A DNA stretch of 31,396 nt from Methanodesulfokora sp964525965 (GCA_964525965.1 CAZGKA010000118.1:1-31396), one strand, 5' to 3'; shown: positions 7,301 through 14,846, counted from the stretch's first letter. Numbers and translations are program-made. The notes: generated by a model from the sequence alone, not told the origin.

Positions 7301-7783
7301 GCCGCTTGCGAGCCCCCTCAACTTCTTTAGCCTGATCAGCATCGATCTGTAGTGGCGCCCCGTCCAGTAACATTTTCCGCATCGATCACAAACCAGCACG
7401 AACTTATAAGATCTGAGAACTCCCTCGGGAACGTCTTGAGGACTGAGCTCATGAGTATCCACCACACGCAGTGGGGCGTTACAGAGAGGACATCTGGTTC
7501 TGTTCAGATCTATCCTTAGATCAATCCCGTACTTTCTGGAGAGATAGATCAGGGCCTCATCAAGATCTTCCGGGACGAACTCGGCTCTAACTCCTCTCTT
7601 AACGGCTCTTCTATAAAGATCTTCATCCCTTGTGAGCAGAACAGCCCCCGTCTTCTTTGCGAGCTCGAGGGCCTTGTCATCAAAGTTCTCATCATCTTCA
7701 TTCGTGAGGACACTCACTCCAATAATTCGGAGCCATTTAGCCAGCTTTCCGAGCATTTCATCAGCTATGAACGAAATATCCAA
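7286..7783 (-). CDS. Mut7-C RNase domain (DUF82) protein
   Basis: Small protein with an N-terminal PIN-like fold and a C-terminal zinc ribbon, the Mut7-C family. The N-terminus FIADEMLGKLAKWLRIIG is diagnostic. An acidic residue in the strand ending LLTRDEDLYRRA would belong to the nuclease site. The zinc ribbon has CPLC (about 118-121) and CDRCGKCYWTGRHYRSM (about 143-160). It is probably an RNase, but the substrate is unknown for most archaeal members. Length is 165 residues; start TTG at 7783, chosen because it gives the usual family N-terminus. It lies downstream of tRNA-Gln on the same strand. Confidence 0.88.
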   Translation of the reverse strand: MDISFIADEMLGKLAKWLRIIGVSVLTNEDDENFDDKALELAKKTGAVLLTRDEDLYRRAVKRGVRAEFVPEDLDEALIYLSRKYGIDLRIDLNRTRCPLCNAPLRVVDTHELSPQDVPEGVLRSYKFVLVCDRCGKCYWTGRHYRSMLIRLKKLRGLASGSANS

Positions 7784-7824
7784 TTGAGGAACCCTTGAAA
7801 ACGATAAAATTGGGCTAAGGGAAG

Positions 7825-7897
7825 TAGCCCCGCCCGGATTCGAACCGGGGTCTCCAGGTCCAGAGCCTGGCGTGCTTGGCCACTACACCACGGGGCT
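7825..7897 (-). tRNA. tRNA-Gln (anticodon CUG)
   Basis: On the minus strand the acceptor AGCCCCG pairs with CGGGGCT. The anticodon arm is CCAGG-CTCTGGA-CCTGG with anticodon CTG, and the T arm is CCCGG-TTCGAAT-CCGGG. It has 73 bases including discriminator A, no encoded CCA and no intron. A TATA-like TATTTAAA lies at 7922-7929, about 25-30 bases upstream. Confidence 0.95.
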
Positions 7898-7921
7898 TCT
7901 CTTAGCTAGGAGAGGTTTCAC

Positions 7922-7929
7922 TATTTAAA
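7922..7929 (-). promoter_or_regulatory. TATA box of tRNA-Gln
   Basis: On the minus strand this reads TTTAAATA, 24 bases before the tRNA start, between the GGGP synthase stop and the tRNA. Confidence 0.6.
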
Positions 7930-7931
7930 GC

Positions 7932-8690
7932 TCACCCTTTAAAGCTGACCTCTCTGAGCGAGGAGGATATCTCTTGGACCTTATCCTTGGTCCTCCCGCT
8001 TTCCTCTATACACGTTCCTACAACTATTACTCTTGCTCCAGCTTCTCCTCTTTTCTTGGCCTCATGACCCGACCTTATTCCCCCTCCAACTATAACGCCC
8101 AGCGATGTTCTCTCCGATACCGCCTTGACAGCTTCAACGGGAACTGGTTCCGAAGCTCCGCTCCCAGCCTCTAGGTAAGCCCACCTAATTCCGAGCATCT
8201 CGGCGGCCATCGAATAGGCAAGAGCTATCTCAAACTTCTTCCTAGGTATTGGATTTACCCAGCCCACCCATCCGGCAGCACTTCTCTCTCCGGGTTCGAA
8301 GATTAAGTAGGCGGTTGGTATGGGCTCAAGGTTCATGCTCCTTATGACGGGTGCCGCCAGGGCTTGGGCCTGAATTATCCAGTACGGATTCGAGGAATTG
8401 AGAAGAGACATGAACAGTATGGCATCTGCCTTCGGGGAAACTCCGTCCACATTTCCTGGAAATAATATGACCGGAAGGGAAGAGGCCTCCTTTATTGAGG
8501 ATACGACGGCGTCCAGTCGCGCTCCAGCGCCTATAGATCCCCCCACCAAGATGAGGTCAGCACCTCCTTCCTCAGACTCGCGGGCGACCTTGCCGGCGGT
8601 TCTTTCATCCGTAGAGAAGGGATCCACTAGGACCGCTAAGAGGGGCCTTCGTTCCGACTCACTTCGCAGGAATTCCTCGACCTTTCCCAT
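7932..8690 (-). CDS. Geranylgeranylglyceryl phosphate synthase
   Basis: Makes the first ether bond of archaeal membrane lipids by joining geranylgeranyl diphosphate to sn-glycerol-1-phosphate. The protein is a TIM barrel of the GGGPS/PcrB family. Recognisable parts are LAVLVDPF near residue 18, ADLILVGGS, the prenyl-contact region VILFPGNVDGVSPKADAILF, the acidic/tyrosine strand WAYLEAGSGAS and the phosphate loop VIVGGGIRSGHEAKKRGEAGA. Length is 252 residues, in the usual range. The ATG at 8690 has AAGGAGG directly before it, an unusually short spacing. It is divergent from the DUF99 gene, with 65 bases between them. Confidence 0.95.
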   Translation of the reverse strand: MGKVEEFLRSESERRPLLAVLVDPFSTDERTAGKVARESEEGGADLILVGGSIGAGARLDAVVSSIKEASSLPVILFPGNVDGVSPKADAILFMSLLNSSNPYWIIQAQALAAPVIRSMNLEPIPTAYLIFEPGERSAAGWVGWVNPIPRKKFEIALAYSMAAEMLGIRWAYLEAGSGASEPVPVEAVKAVSERTSLGVIVGGGIRSGHEAKKRGEAGARVIVVGTCIEESGRTKDKVQEISSSLREVSFKG

Positions 8691-8755
8691 CCTCCTTCAC
8701 ACCGATCACAACCTAAGACAGTAACTCTATTAACTTATCTGGGCAATTTGACTCT

Positions 8756-9292
8756 GTGAAGCCTCAGGCAAGAGTCTTGGCCGTGGACGACTCCCCCTTC
8801 GTGAAGGGCATAGATGAGTATACCTCCCTGATCGGGATCCTGTTCAGAGGACTCATCTTAGAGAAGGTCCTGAAAGCTAGGATAGAGGTTGACGGGGACG
8901 ACGCTGAGGACAAGATAGTTGACATGGTTCTCTCCCTCAACGGAGAGGTGAGGCTGCTCTTTCTCCATGGCACAACCTTCGGTGGGTTTAACACCGTCAG
9001 AATAGATAGGATCCACGATAGGATCGGTATCCCAGTTATCTCCTTTTTAGAGACCCCACCCGGCGAGGACCGCGTGGTGAGAGCCCTGAGCAAGATGGAC
9101 CGCGAGGATAAGATCAAGGACTTCCTCTCTCAGCCGAAATTCGTTGAGTTCAACACGAAACACGGACCTCTGTACTGTTCCTTCGTCGGTTTGGACAAGG
9201 TCGAGGTAGCCCGCCTGATAGAGAACTTCAGCATTGAATCTAAGATGCCGGAACAGCTCCGAATAGCCGATATGTTCGCTTCTGTTCTTTAA
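8756..9292 (+). CDS. DUF99 family protein
   Basis: Conserved archaeal protein of the DUF99 (UPF0215) family, 178 residues, distantly related in fold to endonuclease V. The family pattern is clear at the N-terminus (VLAVDDSPFV) and in LFLHGTTFGGFNTVRIDRIH, followed by GIPVISFLETPP. The acidic pair in AVDDSPF corresponds to a position that would bind metal in an RNase H-like fold, but activity has not been established as far as I know. The GTG at 8756 is used; a TATTAACTTA at about 8726-8735 sits about 25 bases before it, so the mRNA is probably leaderless. It precedes the sRNA and ribosomal operon but is likely a separate unit. Confidence 0.85.
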   Translation: MKPQARVLAVDDSPFVKGIDEYTSLIGILFRGLILEKVLKARIEVDGDDAEDKIVDMVLSLNGEVRLLFLHGTTFGGFNTVRIDRIHDRIGIPVISFLETPPGEDRVVRALSKMDREDKIKDFLSQPKFVEFNTKHGPLYCSFVGLDKVEVARLIENFSIESKMPEQLRIADMFASVL

Positions 9293-9362
9293 CTAAGCTC
9301 AAGCATCTTCCAACCCGCACTAATAAAGAACAAATAGCTCCTTTCACAGATATTTTGAGGCC

Positions 9363-9413
9363 GATGATGACAGGCGACGAGGGTGAACCCATGAGCTCAC
9401 TGACCTGCCCTGA
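9363..9413 (+). ncRNA. Candidate C/D box sRNA
   Basis: A box C (ATGATGA, 9364-9370) is followed after 12 bases by a D'-like GTGA (9383-9386). Four bases later comes a C'-like ATGAGCT (9391-9397), and after 12 more bases box D CTGA (9410-9413). AGGCC and GGCCT flank the element and would form the closing stem. Total length, symmetric 12-base guide segments and terminal stem match archaeal methylation-guide RNAs. The internal boxes are degenerate. An upstream TAATAAA near 9321 could be its promoter. Targets cannot be assigned without the rRNA sequence. Confidence 0.6.
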
Positions 9414-9447
9414 GGCCTTCTCGATCGCGCGCCGGATCTCGGAAACC

Positions 9448-9456
9448 TTTAAAAAA
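9448..9456 (+). promoter_or_regulatory. Promoter of the L3-L4-L23-L2 operon
   Basis: TTTAAAAAA preceded by a GGAAACC purine-rich BRE-like stretch, the strongest TATA element near here. Transcription should begin near 9480, giving a leader of about 45 bases before the L3 start. Confidence 0.7.
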
Positions 9457-9462
9457 CACTAA

Positions 9463-9482
9463 GCCCAAATGCCCTGTTGGGC
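9463..9482 (+). promoter_or_regulatory. Hairpin at the start of the L3 leader
   Basis: GCCCAA (9463-9468) and TTGGGC (9477-9482) form a perfect 6-bp stem with an 8-base loop, around the predicted transcription start. An AGGAGGT at 9493-9499 follows without any start codon at normal spacing. The role is unknown; it may act as an operator or an mRNA leader structure. Confidence 0.4.
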
Positions 9483-9525
9483 CGGAGACATCAGGAGGTA
9501 GAAACCTTAGGCTCAGGTGAATCAT

Positions 9526-10554
9526 ATGCCAAGACGACATGGTTCCCTGCAATTTAGACCTAGGAAGAGAGCTAGAACTTTGAAGGCAGTGTTCAGATCC
9601 TACCCTAAGCTGGATTTAGACAAACCCACCCTAGTCGCCTTCCCTGGGTACAAGGTGGGCATGCTTCATGTTGTACTCGTGGACGATAGGCCCGGCAGAC
9701 TAACGACGGGACAGGAGATAACTCTAGCTTCCACTGTGGTGGAAACCCCTCCAGTCAAGATAGTTGGCTTCAGGGCCTACAGATCCACACCTAAGGGCCT
9801 AGCTCCCATGAGCACTGGGATAAGGGTTGAAAAGGACAGCCCCCTCTCCAGGCTGTTCCCGGTAGGGGATGGCGTGGACAACTTGGATAAGGCCCTGTCC
9901 ATAGCCAAGGAATCCCTAGACAAAATAGCAGAGCTCAGGGCCCTGGTACACACACATCCGTACATGGCCGGGGGTGTCAGCAAGAAAACACCTGAACTCA
10001 CCGAGATTCCTCTGATAGGTGGAACTCAAGAGGAGAGACTTAATTTCATCGAAGAGAAAATGGGTGCACTTGTTAGAGTTTCTGATGTGTTCAAGGAGGG
10101 CCAATTCATAGATATAACAGGCGTAACTAAAGGAAAGGGATTTGAAGGCGTTGTCAGGAGGTTTGGAGTGGAACTTCTTCCGCACAAAGCTGGGAAAGGG
10201 AGATGGAAGGTTGGTAGCCTAGGATCGAGACATCCGCCCTACATAACTTGGAGGGTCCCTAGGCCAGGCCAGACGGGGTTCCACAAAAGAACAGAATATA
10301 ACAAGAGGATCCTTAAGATAGGTCTAGCTGACATAGGAGAGGACGGCTCGCCAAAGAAGCTCCTAAGCGATATAAATCCAAAGGGCGGGTTCACAAACTA
10401 TGGTCTCGTCAGATGTGATTACGTCTTGGTGTCAGGTTCGGTGATGGGTCCCCCGAAGAGGTTCGTGATGATGAGGTACGCCATAAGACCCCCAAAGTAT
10501 GAGCTCGGTGCACCGAAGATATCATATATAAGCACCGTCGGCAGGGTAGGGTGA
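9526..10554 (+). CDS. rpl3: 50S ribosomal protein L3 (uL3)
   Basis: Large-subunit protein uL3, which reaches into the peptidyl transferase region. The N-terminus MPRRHGSLQFRPRKRAR and the segments GYKVGMLHV, DITGVTKGKGFEGVVRRFG and GSLGSRHPPYI are diagnostic of the archaeal/eukaryotic type. Length is 342 residues. The ATG at 9526 is preferred because AGGTGA lies six bases before it, over the GTG at 9517 that falls inside this site. It is the first gene of an operon, with L4 six bases downstream. Confidence 0.97.
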   Translation: MPRRHGSLQFRPRKRARTLKAVFRSYPKLDLDKPTLVAFPGYKVGMLHVVLVDDRPGRLTTGQEITLASTVVETPPVKIVGFRAYRSTPKGLAPMSTGIRVEKDSPLSRLFPVGDGVDNLDKALSIAKESLDKIAELRALVHTHPYMAGGVSKKTPELTEIPLIGGTQEERLNFIEEKMGALVRVSDVFKEGQFIDITGVTKGKGFEGVVRRFGVELLPHKAGKGRWKVGSLGSRHPPYITWRVPRPGQTGFHKRTEYNKRILKIGLADIGEDGSPKKLLSDINPKGGFTNYGLVRCDYVLVSGSVMGPPKRFVMMRYAIRPPKYELGAPKISYISTVGRVG

Positions 10555-10560
10555 AGAGAA

Positions 10561-11355
10561 ATGGCGTTGATCAGGCCCGTCTACAACCTTGATGGATCCG
10601 TAGTCGGAGAAGTAGAGCTTCCCGAGGTATTTGAGCTCGAGATCAGACCAGATGTGATAAGGAGGGTGTACCTCTACAATCTAACCTCGAGGATACAGCC
10701 GCAGGGAAGGGATCCGCTGGCCGGCCTCAGGACTTCAGCAGAATCTTGGGGTGCTGGCCATGGCGTTGCTAGAGTTCCGAGAGTCAAGGGACGCGGTTAC
10801 TCAGCAGCAGCCAGAGGAGCCAGGGTAAATCAAGCCGTGAAGGGAGTTAGGGTGAAGGCCCCACGCTCTGACAAGGTGATATTGGAGAGGGTCAACAAGA
10901 AGGAGAGAGCTCTGGGAATAGCCTCAGCAATAGCTGCCTCGGCTGACATAAGATTGGTCGCGCAGAGGCACCGTCTTAACGGACTTAAAGCAGTTCCCAT
11001 AGTTGTGGTCGATGATCTCTCACAGGTCAGCAAGACCAAAGAGATATACAATTTCCTGATCGAACTCGGTCTCGAGGACGAGCTTCTTAGGGCTAAGAGG
11101 AGGTTTAAGAAGATAAGGGCTGGAAGAGGAAAAATGAGAGGGAGAGTTAGGAAGAGGGCTAGGGGCCCTCTTCTCATCTTCGCTGAGAGGAGCTGCCCAG
11201 CTATGTTAGCTGCTAGGAACATACCAGGGGTTGATGTGTGCTCCATACACTACCTCTCGGTCAGCAAGCTGGCTCCCGGAGGGGTTCCGGGAAGGCTGAC
11301 CGTGTGGACTAAGAAGGCCTTGGAGGAACTTCCTGATGTGTTGAAGCTGCCTTAG
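10561..11355 (+). CDS. rpl4: 50S ribosomal protein L4 (uL4/L4e)
   Basis: Archaeal/eukaryotic-type uL4, 264 residues, an exit-tunnel protein. The extended loop (GRDPLAGLRTSAESWGAGHGVARVPRVKGRG, about residues 49-79) and the LSVSKLAPGGVPGRLTVWTK end are characteristic. It lies six bases after L3 and 12 bases before L23, within one transcript. Confidence 0.97.
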   Translation: MALIRPVYNLDGSVVGEVELPEVFELEIRPDVIRRVYLYNLTSRIQPQGRDPLAGLRTSAESWGAGHGVARVPRVKGRGYSAAARGARVNQAVKGVRVKAPRSDKVILERVNKKERALGIASAIAASADIRLVAQRHRLNGLKAVPIVVVDDLSQVSKTKEIYNFLIELGLEDELLRAKRRFKKIRAGRGKMRGRVRKRARGPLLIFAERSCPAMLAARNIPGVDVCSIHYLSVSKLAPGGVPGRLTVWTKKALEELPDVLKLP

Positions 11356-11367
11356 GGGTGGATCTAG

Positions 11368-11634
11368 ATGTTGGATCCTTATGATGTCATCTTAAAGATA
11401 ATCTCAAGTGAGAAAGCTGCGCGGCTGGTGGAGAGAGAGAACAAACTCGTTTTTGAGGTTAGAAGAACCGCAAACAAGACTCTCATAAAACAGTCAGTGG
11501 AGAAGACGTTCGAGGTGAAGGTGGTCAAGGTTTGGACCTACATAACTCCTAGGGGCAGAAAAAGAGCCATAGTAAAACTAGCACCCGAGTTTAAGGCGAG
11601 TGACATTGCTTCCAAGCTAGGGGTCATAACGTGA
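11368..11634 (+). CDS. rpl23: 50S ribosomal protein L23 (uL23)
   Basis: uL23 forms the docking site for SRP and chaperones at the tunnel exit. The 88 residues carry the family pattern from IISSEKAARLVERENKLVFEV to VEKTFEVKVVKVWTYITPRGRKRAIVKL. The ATG is preceded by GGGGTGG. It is in the L3 operon between L4 and L2. Confidence 0.97.
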   Translation: MLDPYDVILKIISSEKAARLVERENKLVFEVRRTANKTLIKQSVEKTFEVKVVKVWTYITPRGRKRAIVKLAPEFKASDIASKLGVIT

Positions 11635-11652
11635 TAGGAGGGGTGACCTGAA

Positions 11653-12393
11653 TTGGGTAAGCGTATACTCGTACAGAGAAAGGGTCGCGGGGGCGTACAG
11701 TTCAGGTCCAGAGATCACCTGAAGATAGCTCCGGTGAAGTACCCCCCTCCCTCAGAGGGAGTCCTAAGAGGCGTTATCCGAGAGTTCCTACATGAACCAG
11801 GTAGATGGACTCCATTGGCTCTTCTCGAACTCGAAGATGGGACTGAGACAGTCTACCTACCACCAGAAGGCGTTCATGTTGGTCAGACGGTGGAAATAGG
11901 AGAAGAAGCATCGGTAAGAACGGGAAACGTGCTTCCTCTGGGTAAAATACCTGACGGAACTCTCGTGTGCAACGTGGAGATCAGGAAGGGGGATGGTGGG
12001 AAGATAGCTAGGAGGAGCGGCACTTACGCAGTGGTTTTCGCCCATGAGGGAGACAAGGTCGTTCTCAGACTTCCATCCCGAAGAGAGAAAGTATTGCCCA
12101 GCAGTTGTAGAGCCACAATAGGCATCGTCGCTGGAGGAGGAAGACCAGAGAAGCCCTTCCTTAAGGCGGGAGCTAAATATTACAGAGAGAGGATCCATCC
12201 TAAGAGATGGCCCCTCGTCAGAGGCGTGGCCATGAACCCCTGCTCGCATCCACACGGCGGTGGTTCCCACAGGAGGCCTGGAAGGCCTACCACCGTTGCC
12301 AGAGGAGCACCACCTGGAAGGAAGGTTGGTCACATAGCTGCCCGAAAGACCGGAAGAGGTAAGAAGAGAGCAGCAACCTCTAGAAACAGGTAA
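11653..12393 (+). CDS. rpl2: 50S ribosomal protein L2 (uL2)
   Basis: uL2 is an essential component of the peptidyl transferase region and intersubunit bridge. The diagnostic segment RGVAMNPCSHPHGGGSHRRPGRPTTVARGAPPGRKVGHIAARKTGRG, around residues 194-240, includes the conserved histidine of the active region. It has 246 residues. Start TTG, with AGGAGGGGTGA a few bases upstream. It is the last gene of the L3 operon; a stem-loop begins at the stop codon. Confidence 0.97.
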   Translation: MGKRILVQRKGRGGVQFRSRDHLKIAPVKYPPPSEGVLRGVIREFLHEPGRWTPLALLELEDGTETVYLPPEGVHVGQTVEIGEEASVRTGNVLPLGKIPDGTLVCNVEIRKGDGGKIARRSGTYAVVFAHEGDKVVLRLPSRREKVLPSSCRATIGIVAGGGRPEKPFLKAGAKYYRERIHPKRWPLVRGVAMNPCSHPHGGGSHRRPGRPTTVARGAPPGRKVGHIAARKTGRGKKRAATSRNR

Positions 12394-12430
12394 GCTCTTT
12401 CCCTACGTTTTTCTCTTATTAAAAAGAGCT
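12393..12430 (+). terminator. Stem-loop and T-rich tract after L2
   Basis: AGCTCTTT (12393-12400) and AAAGAGCT (12423-12430) form a perfect 8-bp stem. The 22-base loop contains the T-rich CGTTTTTCTCTTATT. It starts at the last base of the L2 stop codon and precedes a new promoter for S19, so it probably marks the end of the L3 operon transcript. T-rich tracts are also the signal used by FttA-type termination. Confidence 0.5.
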
Positions 12431-12450
12431 CCTAACGTGCGGGTGAAATG

Positions 12451-12458
12451 TTTAAGTA
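12451..12458 (+). promoter_or_regulatory. Likely promoter of S19
   Basis: TTTAAGTA preceded by GGTGAAATG, 42 bases before the GTG start of S19. Transcription would begin near 12480, just upstream of the GGAGGT. Confidence 0.55.
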
Positions 12459-12492
12459 GCTCTTGAGGCAATCACCCCTCGGAGGTTAAAAA

Positions 12493-12891
12493 GTGTCAAC
12501 AAAGGAGTTCCGGCTCAGAGGTTACACATTGGAGGAGTTGCAGCAGATGTCTCTCAGTGAGCTGGCTGAAATCCTTAATGCCAGAGCGAGAAGAACGCTT
12601 AAGCGTGGCCTCTCTCCAGAGAACAAAAAACTTCTAGAGAAAATCAGAAAGTACAAGAAGCTCGGTATAAATAAGGTAATAAGAACTCACAGAAGGGACA
12701 TGCTCATTCTCCCCGAGATGGTAGGGATGAAAATAGCTGTTCACAACGGCAAAGAATTCGTGGAGGTCACAATAACTCCTGAGATGATAGGTCACTACTT
12801 AGGTGAGTTCGCCATGACCAACAAGATAGTGAAGCACAGCAGTCCCGGCAAGGGAGCTACTAGGTCCAGCAAGTTCCTCCCGCTGAAGTGA
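12493..12891 (+). CDS. rps19: 30S ribosomal protein S19 (uS19)
   Basis: Small-subunit head protein contacting 16S rRNA and the L5/L11 bridge region. The 132 residues include the archaeal N-terminal extension (FRLRGYTLEELQQMSLSELAEIL). The core is HRRDMLILPEMVGMKIAVHNGKEF, ending HSSPGKGATRSSKFLPLK. GTG start with GGAGGT six bases upstream. In most archaea S19 is followed by L22, S3 and others; here tRNA-Ser follows, so the ribosomal cluster is split. Confidence 0.96.
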   Translation: MSTKEFRLRGYTLEELQQMSLSELAEILNARARRTLKRGLSPENKKLLEKIRKYKKLGINKVIRTHRRDMLILPEMVGMKIAVHNGKEFVEVTITPEMIGHYLGEFAMTNKIVKHSSPGKGATRSSKFLPLK

Positions 12892-12964
12892 TCCCCAACT
12901 CTTTTTCAAAACGACCTCCCTCTTCTCCCTCTTCAAAGACTCCGGATTCTCTGTGTCCTCAACC

Positions 12965-12972
12965 TTATATAT
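12965..12972 (+). promoter_or_regulatory. TATA box of tRNA-Ser(UGA)
   Basis: TTATATAT ends 27 bases before the tRNA start. Confidence 0.65.
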
Positions 12973-12999
12973 CGACGAGAGATCTTCCAATAACCATGG

Positions 13000-13086
13000 G
13001 CCGGGGTAGCCTAGCCAGGACCAAGGCGCCGGCCTTGAGAGCCGGTGGCCCCACCGGGCCGCGTGGGTTCAAATCCCACCCCCGGC
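13000..13086 (+). tRNA. tRNA-Ser (anticodon UGA)
   Basis: Type II tRNA, 87 bases, without intron. Acceptor GCCGGGG/CCCCGGC, D-stem GCC/GGC, anticodon arm CCGGC-CTTGAGA-GCCGG with anticodon TGA at 13036-13038, a 17-base variable arm (TGGCCCCACCGGGCCGC), and T arm GTGGG-TTCAAAT-CCCAC. It has the same acceptor and T arm as the tRNA-Ser at 6557, so the two are sister genes. Confidence 0.96.
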
Positions 13087-13175
13087 GTTGATTCTCGGGA
13101 GCTCCCAATTCTAGGCAGAATCCATCCGGCTAAGTTGGTAAGAGTCGAACACTCTTTTATCTAACGGCCTCATAC

Positions 13176-13207
13176 AAAAAGCTTTTTCCTCCTTAAAAAG
13201 GAAGGAG
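13176..13207 (-). terminator. Hairpin and T-tract after S10
   Basis: On the minus strand CTCCTT and AAGGAG (13202-13207 and 13189-13194) pair around a 7-base loop. The palindrome AAAAAGCTTTTT (13176-13187) follows and ends in a T run. It lies six bases beyond the S10 stop and likely ends the EF-1A/S10 transcript. Confidence 0.55.
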
Positions 13208-13212
13208 TGTTT

Positions 13213-13533
13213 TTATCTGGTCGACGTGAGCATTATTATGCTTATTCTGACATCCTCCGGGAGAGGGATCTCCATTATTTTCCTTATAAACCTGTTATCT
13301 GGGTTCGGTATGTCTATTATCCTCTTGTGGATCCTAAGCTCAAACTTGTGGTAGGTGTTTGTACCTTCCCCCGAGGGGTTCTTCAGGGTGACTATCCTCA
13401 GTCTCTTAGTCGGTAGAGGTATCGGCCCCTTCAGCCTAACTCCCATTTTTTCAGCTATCTCCTTGAACCTGCTCGACACCTCATCAAGGCTTTTGTGATT
13501 TGTGCTGACGAGCTCTATCCTCAGCGTCTCCAA
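13213..13533 (-). CDS. rps10: 30S ribosomal protein S10 (uS10)
   Basis: Small-subunit head protein. The 106 residues show the family pattern: ARIELVSTNH-like start (LRIELVSTNHKSLDEV), GVRLKGPIPLPTKRLRIVTLKNPSGEGTNTYHKFELRIHKRIID, ending VRISIIMLTS. TTG start, with GGGGGAG six to seven bases upstream. It follows EF-1A by 47 bases on the same strand, the conserved archaeal order. Confidence 0.96.
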   Translation of the reverse strand: METLRIELVSTNHKSLDEVSSRFKEIAEKMGVRLKGPIPLPTKRLRIVTLKNPSGEGTNTYHKFELRIHKRIIDIPNPDNRFIRKIMEIPLPEDVRISIIMLTSTR

Positions 13534-13580
13534 GTTAACTCCCCCTTCTTAATAAAAATGAGAGAAAGAGAACCCCCCTT

Positions 13581-14846
13581 TCACTTCTTTCTCTCAACGG
13601 GCACGACGTCCAGCACTATTCCAGCGGCGATGGTTATGCCCATGTCCCTGACAGCAAACCTTCCTAGAGCAGGGAAGTCCTTGTATCTCTCAATCACGAA
13701 GGGCTTTAGAGGCTTGAACTTCACTACGGCTGCCTCTCCTCTCTTTATAAATGATGGATTTTCCTCTATTACCTGTCCTGTCCTCGGATCGATCTTCTTC
13801 TCTATGGATATCATCTTACAGGCCATATGTCCAGTGTGAGCGTGTATCACAGGGGTGTATCCAGGAGCTATAGCCGTGGGATGCTGTAGAACAACTATCT
13901 GTGCTGTGAATTCACTTACCACAGTCGGCGGGTTGTTCGCAGGACCTATTACATCCCCTCTCCTTATCTCGCTTCTCTCTATGCCTTTTATGTTTATTCC
14001 TATGTTGTCTCCAGGCTCCGCCTTCGGAAGAGGCTGGTGATGCATCTCGATGCTCTTGACCTCAGCAGTCTTGTGCAAGGGCTCTATTATGATCTTGTCT
14101 CCAGGTTTTATGACACCCGTCTCCACCCTGCCGACCACGACGGTGCCGACTCCCTTTATGCTGAAGACGTCTTGGATCGGTATCCTGAGCGGTTTATCAA
14201 CGGGCTTCGGGGGAGCTGAGAACGTGTCGAGAACCTCATAGAGGGTAGGTCCATTGTACCAAGGAGTTCTGTCGCTCTTCTTCACAATGTTATCTCCGTT
14301 CCAAGCGCTTATCGGTATGAAGTGTATCTTAGATACGTCATATCCGACCTTCTTGAGGAGCTCGGCGACCTTGGCTTTTATCTCCTCATACCTCTCCTTG
14401 CTGTAGTTGACGGTCTGATCGTCCAGCTTGTTTATAGCAACTGCTAGCTGATTGACTCCTAGGGTCTTAAGCAGGAACGTGTGCTCTATGGTTTGAGCCT
14501 GTACGCCCTCTCCCTTCTTAGCGCTTACCACCAGTATGGCAGCGTCAGCCTGGCTAGCTCCGGTGATCATGTTCTTGACGAAGTCACGGTGTCCCGGAGC
14601 ATCTATTATGGTTATTATCTTGTGCGGAGTCTCTATCTTGGTGTGGGCCAGGTCTATGGTCATACCCCTTTCTCTCTCCTCCTTAAGTCTGTCGACCACC
14701 CACGCCAGCCTAGCATCGCCAGCGACATCCTCTGGAGGTAGCTCTTTAATCAAGTTGAGATCCAGCAGAAGCCTCCCTATAGTGGTAGACTTTCCGTGGT
14801 CCACGTGACCGACGAATATCAGGTTTACATGTTCCTTTTCGGCCAT
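13581..14846 (-). CDS. tuf: Translation elongation factor EF-1A (aEF1A)
   Basis: GTPase that brings aminoacyl-tRNA to the ribosome. G1 GHVDHGKST is at residues 13-21, followed by G3 DAPGHRDF, G4 NKLD and two beta-barrel domains. It has 421 residues. The ATG at 14846 is used because GAGGTG ends seven bases earlier; the GTG at 14855 lies inside that site. In the switch region it reads KKGEGVQAQTIEH, without the insertion of about 11 residues seen here in crenarchaea and eukaryotes. TTTTAAAC at 14884-14891 is a likely promoter (minus strand GTTTAAAA). Confidence 0.97.
   Translation of the reverse strand: MAEKEHVNLIFVGHVDHGKSTTIGRLLLDLNLIKELPPEDVAGDARLAWVVDRLKEERERGMTIDLAHTKIETPHKIITIIDAPGHRDFVKNMITGASQADAAILVVSAKKGEGVQAQTIEHTFLLKTLGVNQLAVAINKLDDQTVNYSKERYEEIKAKVAELLKKVGYDVSKIHFIPISAWNGDNIVKKSDRTPWYNGPTLYEVLDTFSAPPKPVDKPLRIPIQDVFSIKGVGTVVVGRVETGVIKPGDKIIIEPLHKTAEVKSIEMHHQPLPKAEPGDNIGINIKGIERSEIRRGDVIGPANNPPTVVSEFTAQIVVLQHPTAIAPGYTPVIHAHTGHMACKMISIEKKIDPRTGQVIEENPSFIKRGEAAVVKFKPLKPFVIERYKDFPALGRFAVRDMGITIAAGIVLDVVPVERKK

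Noticed and set aside
12892..13091. A small plus-strand frame after S19
   Set aside because: It runs through the tRNA-Ser gene and its promoter, so it is not a plausible protein.
13097..13106. Palindrome GGGAGCTCCC after tRNA-Ser(UGA)
   Set aside because: Short and isolated, with no T-tract or second copy; probably chance. I see nothing else in 13087-13175.
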